In this document: one piece after another, positions 46,208-57,120 of the stretch
Position numbering within the stretch: position 1 is the first letter of the stretch
Layout: every line of letters begins with the position of its first letter
DNA from: Topomyia yanbarensis
Taxonomy: Eukaryota > Arthropoda > Insecta > Diptera > Culicidae
DNA length: 64,000 nucleotides
Direction: 5' to 3'
Assembly: GCF_030247195.1 (NCBI RefSeq)
Contig: NC_080671.1
Span: forward strand, 100,923,845-100,987,844
Made by a program: the position numbers and the translations under genes
Notes under the pieces: generated by a model
What the model was told of the DNA's origin: nothing
The model's input: the letters and a program-made list of their open reading frames with translations, nothing else
Databases searched by the model: none

Positions 46208-47466
46208 CTTTTATTTTTCAAAAAATCGAATTTTTTTTATTACTTTATCTGAAAGTACAACTCCTTGAGAATATTTTTTCAAATTTTTATAGAGATCCGA
46301 GAAATAGATCGAAAGATACAGCGCTTCCAAGCGTGCTTCGTCTACCAAGCGCAGTGGTAATTTTAAACTCGATTATCTCGCAACACCGATTTTTTTAAAA
46401 ATGGTTTTCCCGTGATCACGATTCCTGAAATACCACTCAATCGATCGTGTTCATTTTTTTTAAATTGATCGTAATTAATTTTTCGCATACCTTAACAATT
46501 CCTTTTTTATGTTTGTTTTGTAGATGAGAATTTTTTAATACAATTTTAAAAGCCTAAAACAGCGATTTATTAGGAAAAACGTTCACGAATGCAGGAAAAA
46601 TGTTGAAATGTAGTCTCCGGTTATTCAACTAGGTCGACTAATAGAAACCGACTAAAATTACAATTATTTTGTTCAAGATGTGTGGTTCGGTGCACGAAAT
46701 TAGCGGTAACCAATCACGAACTGGTTTTAGTTGGGTGTTGTAAAATCCGTTTTTTCGGCTCGGTGCTTGAAGTTAGCAGTAAAGAATCACGAACTGGTTA
46801 CAGGCGGGTGTTAAAAATCCGGTTTTTCGTCGTGCATGCTACTCTCTATCAGAAATGAAAATAATTTCCTCTGCTAGTAGTAGGTAACGACACAAATTGA
46901 TTCATCCACCAGCCGTGTACAGTTGACAAATATTTTTTCCCGGTATTGTGCAGCCCTTGGAGAACCCTGTACGCTCTAAACAGCTCTACACAAAAAATTG
47001 AAATAAAACTGTAGCGGACCCACATTTAAAATTTCTCATCATTTCAGTGGTGTATCATATTGAAGGCTCTGACCGAGATGAGCTGAAAGTTTTCCCCATT
47101 TCCAAGTAGTTTTTTTCGAAAGATTTTTCAAAACAGGTTTTCGTTATTAATGCATGTCATACATACCTCAAAATTTTATACAACATCGTTGAACTTATTT
47201 TCGACAAATTCCGAAAATTGATTAATTCCATGCAGTATGATATGAAAAGATATGAGCGTTCCAAACCTTACACGACTTTCATCCCGAAATTTTGAAAAGG
47301 GCCCGTATATTGAATTATAAGTCGTTAGTCACGACAAAAACGGAACAGCACTTCATAGTATAATGGGTTCCGCCGCGGTACAATTTTCGAAACAGCACAC
47401 CTTTATTGGCTTACTTTGGGGTCCTAGAAATAATGTCACTGTTGAGTTACTTAGTACTTTGGAATG
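46208..47466. other. Residual interior of the hAT-like element, non-coding
   Basis: The stretch 46225-46420 shares a diverged motif with 19880-20060. No transposase motif is recognised. Confidence 0.4.
46683..46834. repeat. Two tandem units of about 76 bp
   Basis: Both units contain CGGTGC, AATCACGAACTGGTT, GGGTGTT and end with CCGGTTTTTCG-like sequence. The second unit is about 80% like the first by eye. Confidence 0.75.
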
Positions 47467-49088
47467 GACAGGGCTCCAGAATGTAAATTTAGCAGGAATT
47501 TTATCTTTTTGCTAAAATTAAATGATTTGGCCTTACAATATGTTTGGCAAAGTTGTTGTACTTTACAAGCCCTTTATTTTGCTTTAAACAGAAGCTAGGG
47601 TGATTCTAACTTTAGCAATATTTAAAATGAAACTTTTGAACGGTTCGAGATAGAGCTTGACTATTATCGATGAAGTTATAGAACAACACATTTTAGCCAA
47701 ATTTGCTGAAGACACGCAAGCTCTAGCTTTTATACTTTCCATTGCCCGACAAATCCAAATGTAAGCTGTAAGGTGTTCCTTAAAAACGGTTTTATTTCTG
47801 TAAAATGTTTTCATTTTACACTAAAGTACCCTATGGATAAGGGTACAAGATTATTTTAAGGTGCATAATTTTCTTTAAAACTCCAACAACCAAAAAATTT
47901 TCGTTTGAAAGGTATGAGAACTTTTTTATAAAAAAAATATAACTTTTTCAAATAGCATTATCTTCGATTAGGATACTTAACATTAAATACCGTTGTTGTC
48001 ATATGATATAGCATGCTTTGTAGTATAGATCGCAAAAAATGGCAAATACAATATTTTTTACGTATTGTAATATTTACTCATAAAAGAGTTTATTTTTAGT
48101 AAAAAGTATATATAACTTTCTAACGAGAGATGCTAGAGGTTCGGTACATTGGGACAAAATGCTCTCCTTCAAAATATCTGAAAGTTTTTCTTACGTGATC
48201 CTTATGAAAAATTAAAACTGCAAAAGTTATATAAAGAAAACCATTTATTAAGAACATCCTATTTTTTGGTAAATTTCTTGTAAAATGGAAAATACACGAC
48301 ATAGAGTTCCAGTGTCTTCGACCAAGTTTTTTTAAATTTTATTTTCTACGAAGCTCTATCTCGAACCATTTAAAAGTTAATTTTTAGATTTTAAAAAATT
48401 AGAACCACCCACATTAAAACGCTAGGTTCTATTATTCAAAAGATATAAGAACATATAATATCAAAAATAGAATTTTTGTAATCAACTTTTTGAACTTTTA
48501 GAAAATAACGTATTCGTTGTTTTTTGCTCAATTATAACTCTAGTAATGACCTTAGTTATACTTGAAAAAGAATTATTATTTGTTTGCCCCAATGAGTGAT
48601 ATTGGCGAAAAAGTGCTCATAACTCATCAGCAAAGTTAGTTAGATATAATAGTTGCCATGAAACAAGTTATTTTCCTTAAAACAATCTTAAAGTTGTCTG
48701 TAGACTACTTCACTTTTAAATCAATACCGCAAAAGTTATTTGACTAAAACAGTTTTTCTGATAAACACTAGGAAACACCCTAACCTTCAATTTTAAAATA
48801 AAAGTATAAGTTATAAAATGAAAAGTATGATAGGTAGAGCTCACATGTCTTCAGCAAACTTTTCCAAGATTTGTCGTTCTACAACTTCGCTGAAGGTTAT
48901 TTGGCTCTAGCTGGAATAATTAAAAAGTTATTTTTTTGATCATGGTACAATTAACCTATCTGTTTTTTTTAACAAAAAGAAGAGGCCCACAAACTACGAA
49001 AACTTCTCCAAAGACTTATTAAGGCTAAGTTGTTTAGTTTTAGAAAAATCTCAAAATTCCTGCTAAATTTACATTCTGGACCACTGTG
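47467..49088. mobile_element. Transib-type MITE, 1.62 kb, GAATG target duplication
   Basis: The right end reversed reads CACAGTGGTCCAGAATG; the left reads GACAGGGCTCCAGAATG, a few changes from it. Both continue with TAAATTTAGCAGGAATTTT. GAATG lies on both sides (47462-47466, 49089-49093). The same CACAGTGGTCC start and 5-bp TSD size are seen at 58651-61638. Internal TIR similarity is diverged, so this copy is older. No transposase seen. Confidence 0.7.
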
Positions 49089-49607
49089 GAATGGTAATCC
49101 TTATTTCTATGACCTCACATGGACTACAATTCCAAAGTATTGAATTGAATTGTTCAGTTTGGAAGTTTTGTGTGGTATCAGATACGACGAAAAATTGACC
49201 ATCGGGTCTTCAAATGGGCGTAGTATCCTTTGCCTACTACCAAAATATCAGTCCTGTACTCGTTTAACCAATATCATTTGAATTGGGTTCGCAGCACATG
49301 GCACGTCTTGAGGCGACCAACGAGCACCGACGACAACAACATACACTATATTCCTCCGGCGATAGCGAGCAACATGCGCGATGAACCGCATAAAATACCC
49401 AGCTGTCGAGACGATCCACCCATGCTAGAAGATCTGCAAAAGCAAAATTCAAATATCTGGTGATGTGGTGATCTGATGGGCAGGTAGCGCGATTGGCATG
49501 CAGGCTTTGCTTATTTGCAAAAAAGGGGGATGCTGAATATAATAGAAGCACAGCGCGAATTGGATTGTAGCCTACTTAGGTATTTATCCCAGGCTAGCAA
49601 TATTCTA

Positions 49608-51356
49608 TTTTTACCATTTTTTTTGTTAACCATTTTTGTTAACGACCTATTGAGTTAATTTGTCAACAGTTTTTTCGGCATTTAATTAGCAAGGGACTGG
49701 AAGGTGAAGTATATTTTTCAATATTTAGAGCCATAGTACTCAAGGGAGAGCAAGGTGTTGAAAGGAGAAAGTTTAGAAAAGCGTGGAAGGATCATATATG
49801 CAAGCTTAGAGCTCACCGGCGACTTAACCCTTTGTCTGCTACCGTAGTGGTCAGGGTCTTTTGGCATTAGAAATGCGAATCACCTGAGTCTACGGCATGT
49901 CCGAACAAGCGTAAAGTAACTTGTTACTTCATGCTGTCGGAACCGACAAAAAGTTAAGTCACGGTAAACTTCCACACTAAGCATTTGCGACGTTGAAACT
50001 CATTGAATGAGCCAGTTTTGTTTGTTCCCTCACCAATTGCCTGCCTGAGTGATTTTATTTTATCGACTATTGTGACTGTCTCAGCGTGTGTGACAATATG
50101 GTCACATGTGTTGCTGATTTGCACGGTGTCGGCAGCTTTCACCCAACGCTGCAACGATGAATCCCCATCACGGTAAGTTCTATTTTTACCATTTTTTTTG
50201 TTAACCATTTTTGTTAACGACCTATTGAGTTAATTTGTCAACAGTTTTTTCGGCATTTAATTAGCAAGGGACTGGAAGGTGAAGTATATTTTTCAATATT
50301 TAGAGCCATAGTACTCAAGGGAGAGCAAGGTGTTGAAAGGAGAAAGTTTAGAAAAGCGTGGAAGGATCATATATGCAAGCTTAGAGCTCACCGGCGACTT
50401 AACCCTTTGTCTGCTACCGTAGTGGTCAGGGTCTTTTGGCATTAGAAATGCGAATCACCTGAGTCTTAGTGTGGAAGTTTACCGTGACTTAACTTTTTGT
50501 CGGTTCCGACAGCATGAAGTAACAAGTTACTTTACGCTTGTTCGGACATGCCGTAGACTCAGGTGATTCGCATTTCTAATGCCAAAAGACCCTGACCACT
50601 ACGGTAGCAGACAAAGGGTTAAGTCGCCGGTGAGCTCTAAGCTTGCATATATGATCCTTCCACGCTTTTCTAAACTTTCTCCTTTCAACACCTTGCTCTC
50701 CCTTGAGTACTATGGCTCTAAATATTGAAAAATATACTTCACCTTCCAGTCCCTTGCTAATTAAATGCCGAAAAAACTGTTGACAAATTAACTCAATAGG
50801 TCGTTAACAAAAATGGTTAACAAAAAAAAATGGTAAAAATAGAACTTACCGTGATGGGGATTCATCGTTGCAGCGTTGGGTGAAAGCTGCCGACACCGTG
50901 CAAATCAGCAACACATGTGACCATATTGTCACACACGCTGAGACAGTCACAATAGTCGATAAAATAAAATCACTCAGGCAGGCAATTGGTGAGGGAACAA
51001 ACAAAACTGGCTCATTCAATGAGTTTCAACGTCGCAAATGCTTAGTGTGGAAGTTTACCGTGACTTAACTTTTTGTCGGTTCCGACAGCATGAAGTAACA
51101 AGTTACTTTACGCTTGTTCGGACATGCCGTAGACTCAGGTGATTCGCATTTCTAATGCCAAAAGACCCTGATCACTACGGTAGCAGACAAAGGGTTAAGT
51201 CGCCGGTGAGCTCTAAGCTTGCATATATGATCCTTCCACGCTTTTCTAAACTTTCTCCTTTCAACACCTTGCTCTCCCTTGAGTACTATGGCTCTAAATA
51301 TTGAAAAATATACTTCACCTTCCAGTCCCTTGCTAATTAAATGCCGAAAAAACTGT
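49608..51356. mobile_element. 1.75-kb palindromic (fold-back) element
   Basis: Its blocks run L-M-N-L, then m, then l-n-m-l, where lower case is the inverted block. L is about 290 bp, M about 90, N about 195. The arms are 49608-50465 and 50557-51356, with one M-type block (50466-50556) as spacer. The right arm lacks the outermost 70 bp or so. TAGCAATATTCTA occurs at both edges (49595-49607 and 51357-51369), so an insertion with a TSD of up to 13 bp is likely. Block N holds a 66-codon frame (50868-51068, and inverted at 50208-49954) of unknown origin that may be captured sequence. A TTAA-ended sub-block (about 49833-49955) within L/M resembles a small MITE. Confidence 0.8.
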
Positions 51357-51369
51357 TAGCAATATTCTA

Positions 51370-51924
51370 GCACAATATAGTACTTAAGCCCTGTAGTCCG
51401 CGTAAGAAAACAGAATATATTTCGAGCAGCCTATTTCTAAGTTATAAGTGAGGCCAGATTTGATAAAAAAAAAGTCACTAATTGGCATTCGAATGACCCT
51501 AGTAGTTCTCACCTATCACCAAATTATCAGCCCTGTAATCGTGCAACCAATGCCAGTCTAACTCGATTCACAGCGCATTGTGTACGCTTCTTCTGCGAGA
51601 GGTAATAAACGAGCACTGACGCGCGGCACTATACGCATCTCTGAGACAAGAGCGCTCTTAAAGTTAGTCAACAGTTAGTTAAAAAAATAAAAAATGCTAT
51701 ATAAATGAATGCAACAGGAGAAATATAAATGGGGTTACGAAGAAATTTAAGAATATAGGTTTTATCATAGCATGATAGTCTTAAGAAAACTTTGTAACAT
51801 GTTATGTATAATAAAAGAATCTCTGCACAAGAAATAGGAGTAAAAATTCGAAAAAATTAGAAAACATTCAAAAGGTGTATTAAAATATATTCATACTCTA
51901 TGCTGTTTGCACCACTAAGCGGCC
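51370..51924. other. Residual interior of the hAT-like element, non-coding
   Basis: AT-rich, no recognisable motif. The phrase at 51490-51560 resembles 49200-49290 (TAGTATCCTTTGCC.../TAGTAGTTCTCACC...), suggesting an old duplication around the palindrome. Confidence 0.4.
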
Positions 51925-52735
51925 TAAATTCTATTTTTACAACGAGACACGAAAGCCTTTGAAATACTATATAGCTTCGCAGAACATCAGATTGCACTAT
52001 CTCTTGCCATTGTATGGATAGGAGTATTACCTTGAATTAATTTTGATCACTGGCGCCACCATGTGATAGAATTCTGCATTTTTCAAATGAGAAAAGAAAA
52101 TATTTTTTGCTACTCTACAACTTTGTAGAACATCCAAATGCTCCATCTCTTACCGTTGTGCAGATAAGAGTATTCCCTTTAAATTGCTTGGCTCACTACC
52201 GCCACCTTGCGGAGAAATCCTGAAACTTTCTAGTGAAACCAAAAAGTCCTTTTATTCCTCTACAACTTTGTGGAACATCATAACTTTCTATCTCTTATCG
52301 TTTCAGAGATATATGAGTTTTTCCTAACTTTGTCCCACCTTCACTCGTGGTTCACATACATGAGATAAGCGGAGTACGCCCTTTGCGAATGTTAAGCAGC
52401 AGTATCCAACTTTAAACGTTAATAACTCTTTAACGGTTGGTTGGATTCTCTTGCAGTCTTCGACAAACTTGTTCAGCATATCTTCAAAAGCTTAACTCCT
52501 TCCTAGGTCAGTGATCGGAAGTTTACAGCGACCTCTAGCGGCGATTTTATGAAGTGTGAGTGTTTCCCCATACATTTTGGCCAAAAATCCCATACAAACT
52601 TCAAGCTCTTTGGGGGAGGGATTAGGGTTAACCGATTTCGCTCAAATTTGGACAGTGTCATTTTTTCATGATTTGGAACGACGCTAGGGGGTGTAGGTTG
52701 CGAATTTTTTTTTCATATAAATCATTGTCACCCTA
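51925..52735 (-). repeat. Right TIR of the 13.6-kb hAT-like element
   Basis: Inverted copy of 39163-39980 with scattered substitutions. The CTCTACAACTTTG modules recur in mirror order at about 52120 and 52259. Confidence 0.85.
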
Positions 52736-53355
52736 ATAGAAAGGTTATGCAATCGCTCTAAAAATCGTCAACCTAATCCCGGCTTTTTTTTGGCTTGTAT
52801 AGGCTTAGGTAGGAGTATGCAGTAAGAGACCTTTCATAAATTACGTAACGCAAAAATTGCCCAAAATTCACCCCCCCCCCCCATGCAACAAAATGTCCCA
52901 AATTTCTCTACACCCCCTCCCTTATTACGTAACAAATTCCGGGAAATTTTTTTTTCTTCAGTAAAAACATGTTACGTAACGATCTAGCTTACTCCCCATC
53001 CCCCATATGTCATAACATGTCACAATTTGTCGTACCCTCCCCCCCCCCCCCTAAATGCGTTACGTAATTTATGAATGGTCCCCAAGGGGTTGCTACTTTA
53101 AAATTATAACTAGTTTAAAATTTCTTAACGGACCTTCCTCCTTGATCCGCTGCTGGTTTCAAGCGATGTTTCAGTGTCGACACACAGTATCTCAAAATCG
53201 TGGCAGTCAATCCATTGTATGTACTATGTGCAAATCGTACTGAATATGTAATATACATTTCCACCATTGTACTGAACATAACCAGCTATGGAATCGTAGT
53301 TTGGACAAATGAGAAAGGCACAATTGCACCACTAGGTAGATTAAAACAGGTTTTT
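52736..53355 (-). repeat. Interspersed repeat family, copy D (target of the hAT-like insertion)
   Basis: Read in reverse it matches copy B closely, ending at AAAACAGGTTTTT. Its terminal hairpin is split: the first half is at 39140-39162, left of the 13.6-kb insertion, and ATAGAAAGGTTATGC continues at 52736. A small MITE (about 52827-53083) has inserted in it. Confidence 0.8.
52827..53083. mobile_element. MITE with CATAAATTACGTAACGC inverted ends
   Basis: The left end GACCTTTCATAAATTACGTA and the right end TACGTAATTTATGAATGGTC are inverted. The interior has two poly(C) runs and two further TTACGTAAC motifs. Comparison with copy B shows the empty site, giving AAG or a similar short repeat at each side. 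Confidence 0.75.
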
Positions 53356-53835
53356 CTTCTTCTTTGCGAAAAACAGCATGCACGGTAAAAAACTTTACCC
53401 ATTTTGAAGTAGAATACTTCTAACGTTTCAATATGGGGTCCCGTTTCAAAAATTTCAGTTGAGAAATTTTCCCAGGTTTTAAATGCGAATATCTTCCGTT
53501 CTACTTGACGAAATCGCAATATTTTTGCACTATCTGATCGGAAATTTGTGCACGTATTTCGTATTAAATTTCGGAATTACTGCGACTACTATAAATAAAC
53601 CAAAACAAGAATTTTCAGAAAATCCTTCGAAAACAGCGAGGAAAATGCGCAATTTGCCAGCATATCCCACGCAGAGTCGTCAAAAAGGAGCATGTAAGCG
53701 TTTCATTACATACAGGAATGTTATATATACAGGTCACGCGAGCTTGTTTTGTATCAGTGGGTGCTCGCTTACCACACGAGCAACATGCTTGTCCGGACGG
53801 TACAATGAGCGGTATCATGTTTGCGTTCCCGTACC
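53356..53835. other. Non-coding sequence upstream of the H4 relic
   Basis: A TTTACCCATTTT motif near 53393 recurs in several forms at 55860-56050. The 145-codon open frame over 53483-53920 runs in part through the H4 relic and is not a gene. Confidence 0.4.
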
Positions 53836-54082
53836 AAGCGTCATCGCAAGGTTCTTCGTGATAAAATCCAGGGAATCACCAAATCTGCCATTCGGCGTCT
53901 GGCTCGTCGTGGTGGTGTAAAATGCATCTCCGATTTAATCTACGAATGCTGATGGTGTGCAGGAAAATGTCACCCGAGATGCCGTGACCTACACTGAACA
54001 CGCCAAGCGCAAAACCGCAATGAATGTCGTCTATACTCTGAAGCGGCAGGGACGCACTTTGTATGGATTTGGAAGTGGAAAA
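53836..54082 (+). pseudogene. Histone H4 pseudogene
   Basis: The reading [34 protein letters not shown], then in another frame [19 protein letters not shown] and [17 protein letters not shown] sequence is unmistakable H4, from residue 16 to its end. The N-terminal tail (before K16) is missing. A frameshift with loss near 53935 drops the loop between DLIYE and ENVTRDAV, and the normal stop after YGFGG is lost. Thr/Lys substitutions confirm decay. A histone 3' stem-loop follows at 54113, so it derives from a genomic histone gene rather than a polyadenylated retrocopy. Confidence 0.92.
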
Positions 54083-54112
54083 GGTAGAACTATCTTGTAT
54101 CATTATAAAAAA

Positions 54113-54128
54113 GGCCCTTTTCAGGGCC
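54113..54128 (+). terminator. Histone 3' stem-loop (after H4 relic)
   Basis: GGCCCTTTTCAGGGCC, followed by ACCA, is the canonical replication-dependent histone mRNA 3' end signal bound by SLBP. The sequence is intact although the gene is not. Confidence 0.9.
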
Positions 54129-54515
54129 ACCAAATTAATTCCAAAGAATATTTATAATTGCATTTTCTGTTTCATGGACTGTTTCTCCCTGGAGAGCAAT
54201 TTATGTTAAACCCTAAATTATGATTTATTTCAGTACGCAAATTGCAAATATGGTCAGAAACAAACTGGAGTGAGGTGGAAAACATTTTTACTAGGCGCAT
54301 TCAAAAAAGGTTTCAATTCTCAAACATTTTACCGAAGTGCCGTATTACATTACTCTCTTTACCATGAGTGTTCGATAATCTCCGTATTGGAAACACAATT
54401 TCAATTTTGTTCTTTATCAAAAATAAGTGGTCGACCAACGAAAGGGTGGAGCTACGAAGAACACATATTGAGGACAACACAAAAAAGGACGGGCTTACAT
54501 TGTGCTGTAGTCAGG

Positions 54516-54522
54516 TATAAAA
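54516..54522 (+). promoter_or_regulatory. TATA box upstream of the H2B relic
   Basis: TATAAAA about 80 bp before the H2B-derived sequence, followed by repeated CAGCATCAGCATG. It fits a histone promoter whose gene body has been largely deleted. Confidence 0.5.
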
Positions 54523-54597
54523 ACTCAGCATGCTGTTGCTCACGCTCAGTTCGTTTCCAGCATCAGCATGCAGCAGTTCGTTTGCAGCATCTCCTGC

Positions 54598-54699
54598 AAA
54601 ATTCAAACCGCCGTCCGTTTGCTGCTGTTAGAAGAGTTGGCCAAGCACGCCGTCTTCCATGGCACCAAAACTGTTACCATGTACACCAGCTCCAAGTAA
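54598..54699 (+). pseudogene. Histone H2B C-terminal pseudogene
   Basis: The frame [30 protein letters not shown], stop (54697-54699) matches the last 33 or so residues of H2B. Changes from the near-invariant sequence ([24 protein letters not shown]) mark it as decayed. The N-terminal and histone-fold core are absent; it starts soon after the promoter-like TATA region. A second histone stem-loop follows at 54724. Confidence 0.88.
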
Positions 54700-54723
54700 A
54701 TTCCGAACACTGCCCAAACAAAA

Positions 54724-54739
54724 GGCCCTTTTCAGGGCC
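54724..54739 (+). terminator. Histone 3' stem-loop (after H2B relic)
   Basis: GGCCCTTTTCAGGGCC, followed by ATCAA; identical stem and loop to the one after the H4 relic. Confidence 0.9.
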
Positions 54740-54744
54740 ATCAA

Positions 54745-56712
54745 TTTATCGACAAAGAATCGAAATGAAGTTTTGTTATTACAAGCATCAGAAAGTGGCT
54801 TGCCAATAGCGTTGGATGGTAAGTGAGCCACTTGTGAACAATATCGTCGCTTTCAAGTAGAATGGCACAAAATAAAAAAGTTATTTGTGTGTTTTGTAGA
54901 CAAGTTAGTGTAATGAAAAGTAAAAGTGAAAATCTGCTATTGTACTGAATGAAAACCTTCGATTTTTGCGCTGATTGGAAATAGTTGTGACTAGTTGTGA
55001 AGAATGTTCAATTACTGAAAATAACAGATTTTGTGAAAGCAGTGGTTGGTCCATACAATTCGATTCCAAGCGAGCCAGACTAGTTTTCGTTGGAAGGTCC
55101 ATCTCTGACAATAGAAATAAACTATTTTATTTTGAATTCAACTACAACTTCCTTGAAAACAGCACAGCTAAAAAACTTGATAATTCCAAAAATACTCCAA
55201 ATAAACTATGAATGTGCTAAAGTCGACCAAATCGCATAGAAATTGCTTATTCCAGAGCAGAATTCATCGGTCTAAAGCGTATTCTACTTCACTCCGGTTA
55301 TGTCTCTGACATTACCCACCCATCTTTTTTTTATGTATTCAAAATGCCCATTTTCGGAAGTTATTCGAGCTGTCAAAAAATAGGTATTTTTTGTTTCTAA
55401 CAATAAGTACTTTTTATCCATTTCACAACTGCTCGATGAGGTAATGTCAATGGGTACATTGATCTTAAGAATGGGTGAAAAATCCTTAAGAATTATTTCA
55501 AGCGAGTTAACCTGCAAACTAAGGATCGTAGCGGAACCTGCAAATTATTGGCCTGCATTGGAGCCCGTGGCGGAAACGGAACATTTCGGAAATGCTCCGA
55601 AAACAACGGCTTTTTAGACTACTGAGGATGTTGCAAATATGCACCAGCTCGGCATTTTTAGAGCAGCCAAAAGATCCAGCCATCAAAAATATATCCAGTT
55701 GGCGGTTTAATTTTATTAAGGAGTGTTGGAATAGGATCTCAATCTAGATTCTTATACTTTTATAAGGAGACAATAATGTGAAATGAATGTTATTTTATGT
55801 TTTTTTTTTTAAATTCATAAATAATTCTATTGACAGTATTTTCATTCTGGCGCGATTTTCATGAATGGGTAATTTTTACGCATTTTGTTGTGACAATTCT
55901 GCGAAAAATAATGGGTAAAACATACCCAGGTTGACGTACAGGATCTGTACTCATTTATGGGTACAAACTCTTTACCCATTTAATGGGTAATTCCACTTTT
56001 ATTGAAAATGCGTAGTTTTCTACGCATTAATGAGTACTTTATTTTATCAGTGTGTGGTCTCGGTACACTTAAGATTTTATGTTTTGTTGAGCAGTCTTAT
56101 TTTACGAGCCTCCAATCACTTTTATCGACCCTTGAAGTGTTTTGTTTGTTTTGGTTAACAGTGTTAAGAAAAATGACAAAAGGCATACGCAACATGTTTA
56201 AAAGACATGGCTCTACAAATGTCAATGGTATAGTAAAACTAATAAAAGCGCGTCTGTTAGTAAATATTGAAAAACTAAAGTGTGCAAGGTAGCCCCACAT
56301 ATCCAAAGTCGCCCCGCACGACGGTAAATGCTTTTTTAATGACTCAATTATTGAAACTGGCACGAAATCGGACAAATATGGATTTTTTTGCATCATAGGT
56401 ATCATACACTCATCGATCTGATCAATTAGTGCAAAATTAATTGCAAGCAGTGAGTCAGCAACAGTTTTCAACTGATATATCATGTTACCGAGGGGGGGAG
56501 ATGTACAATGTTGTAGCAATTGGACGAGAGAAAGCAAAAACTCAAGCTCATCAAATGTAGCAATATGAGAAGAGGGGTATAAAACTTGAAATAAAATTCA
56601 CTTAACGTGGACGAAGTTTAACCAACTGCATTGAAGAAAAGTTTGTGACAGTTTATGATGGCAAGACGCCACGAAAGCTTTATAATTGCACATGCTGTTG
56701 ATTGCCACTTAC
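54745..56712. other. Non-coding; GGGTAAA/TTTACCC-rich repeat sequence
   Basis: TTACCCATT-type motifs recur at 55308, 55866, 55913 and 55972-55990, with an inverted ATGCGTAGTTTTCTACGCAT near 56008. They probably belong to an old MITE. The minus-strand 146-codon frame (56097-56537) lacks motifs and overlaps the dispersed CGTCGTGCGGGG repeat. No gene is supported. Confidence 0.4.
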
Positions 56713-56875
56713 GTTACGAGCACATGGTCCAGTTCGACATCGTCCGGTAGCTCTGACTCGGCGTAATCACCCATACTCCAGCCAACCGTCAGTTGATTTT
56801 CCGATACATATGCTTCCGCACTAATATTGGGCAGACTTCGCTCGTAGTGGCACGAGCAAACCTGGTCGACGCATT
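56713..56875 (-). CDS. Internal coding exon of a host gene, Cys-rich then FN3-like
   Basis: On the minus strand TTTTTTCAG precedes the exon and GTAAGT follows it (56707-56712). The exon is 163 nt with one open phase (2 + 53 codons + 2). It reads CVDQVCSCHYERSLPN, then ISAEAYVSENQLTVGWSM, then DYAESELPDDVELDHVLV. The other two phases have stops. The final AC joins the C that begins the 13477 exon to make Thr, and the open frame continues there. 'LTVGWSM...LDHVLVTI' has the B/C strand look of a fibronectin-III-type domain, and CxxxxCxC suggests disulphides. I do not recognise the protein. One nucleotide of the first codon comes from an upstream exon outside the window, to the right. Confidence 0.75.
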
Positions 56876-57120
56876 CTGAAAAAAGGGGAGAAAAAATAAA
56901 AACGCTACAATACCTCTGGTGAAAATTTTGCTTCGCCCGGAATTTTCTTTCTCAAAGTTAGTTATGACAGTTGGCTTTTTTTTTTCCTATCTTAGATTAC
57001 TCGAGAAATAATCTATCTTTTATTTACTTATTTATTTACATAAAACAATATTTTTCAAATGTGCACAGAACTCCGATTTCTTTTGATAAGTGGTTGACAG
57101 CGAGTGTGTAATAATGGAAT

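Larger units (their letters stand above)
39163..52735. mobile_element. hAT-like element swollen to 13.6 kb by nested insertions
   Basis: The ends TAGGGTGACAA and TTGTCACCCTA are flanked by ATAGAAAG on both sides (39155-39162 and 52736-52743). The 8-bp TSD and YAGGG terminus fit hAT. TIRs of about 810 bp (39163-39980 and 51925-52735) are clearly inverted copies. Nested inside are the I-type retrotransposon (40021-46196), the Transib-type MITE (47467-49088) and the palindrome (49608-51356). Subtracting them leaves about 4 kb. I see no hAT transposase in the remainder. The target was an interspersed repeat (copy D), whose sequence rejoins across the TSD. Confidence 0.85.

Noticed and set aside
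49954..50208. 84-codon frame repeated inverted at 50868-51068 as a candidate gene
   Set aside because: It is part of block N of the palindrome; too short and without recognised motif to call a gene. Kept as a note in the palindrome finding.
56097..56537. 146-codon minus-strand frame
   Set aside because: It overlaps a dispersed CGTCGTGCGGGG repeat on the other strand and has no motif; the real exon on this strand begins only at 56713.
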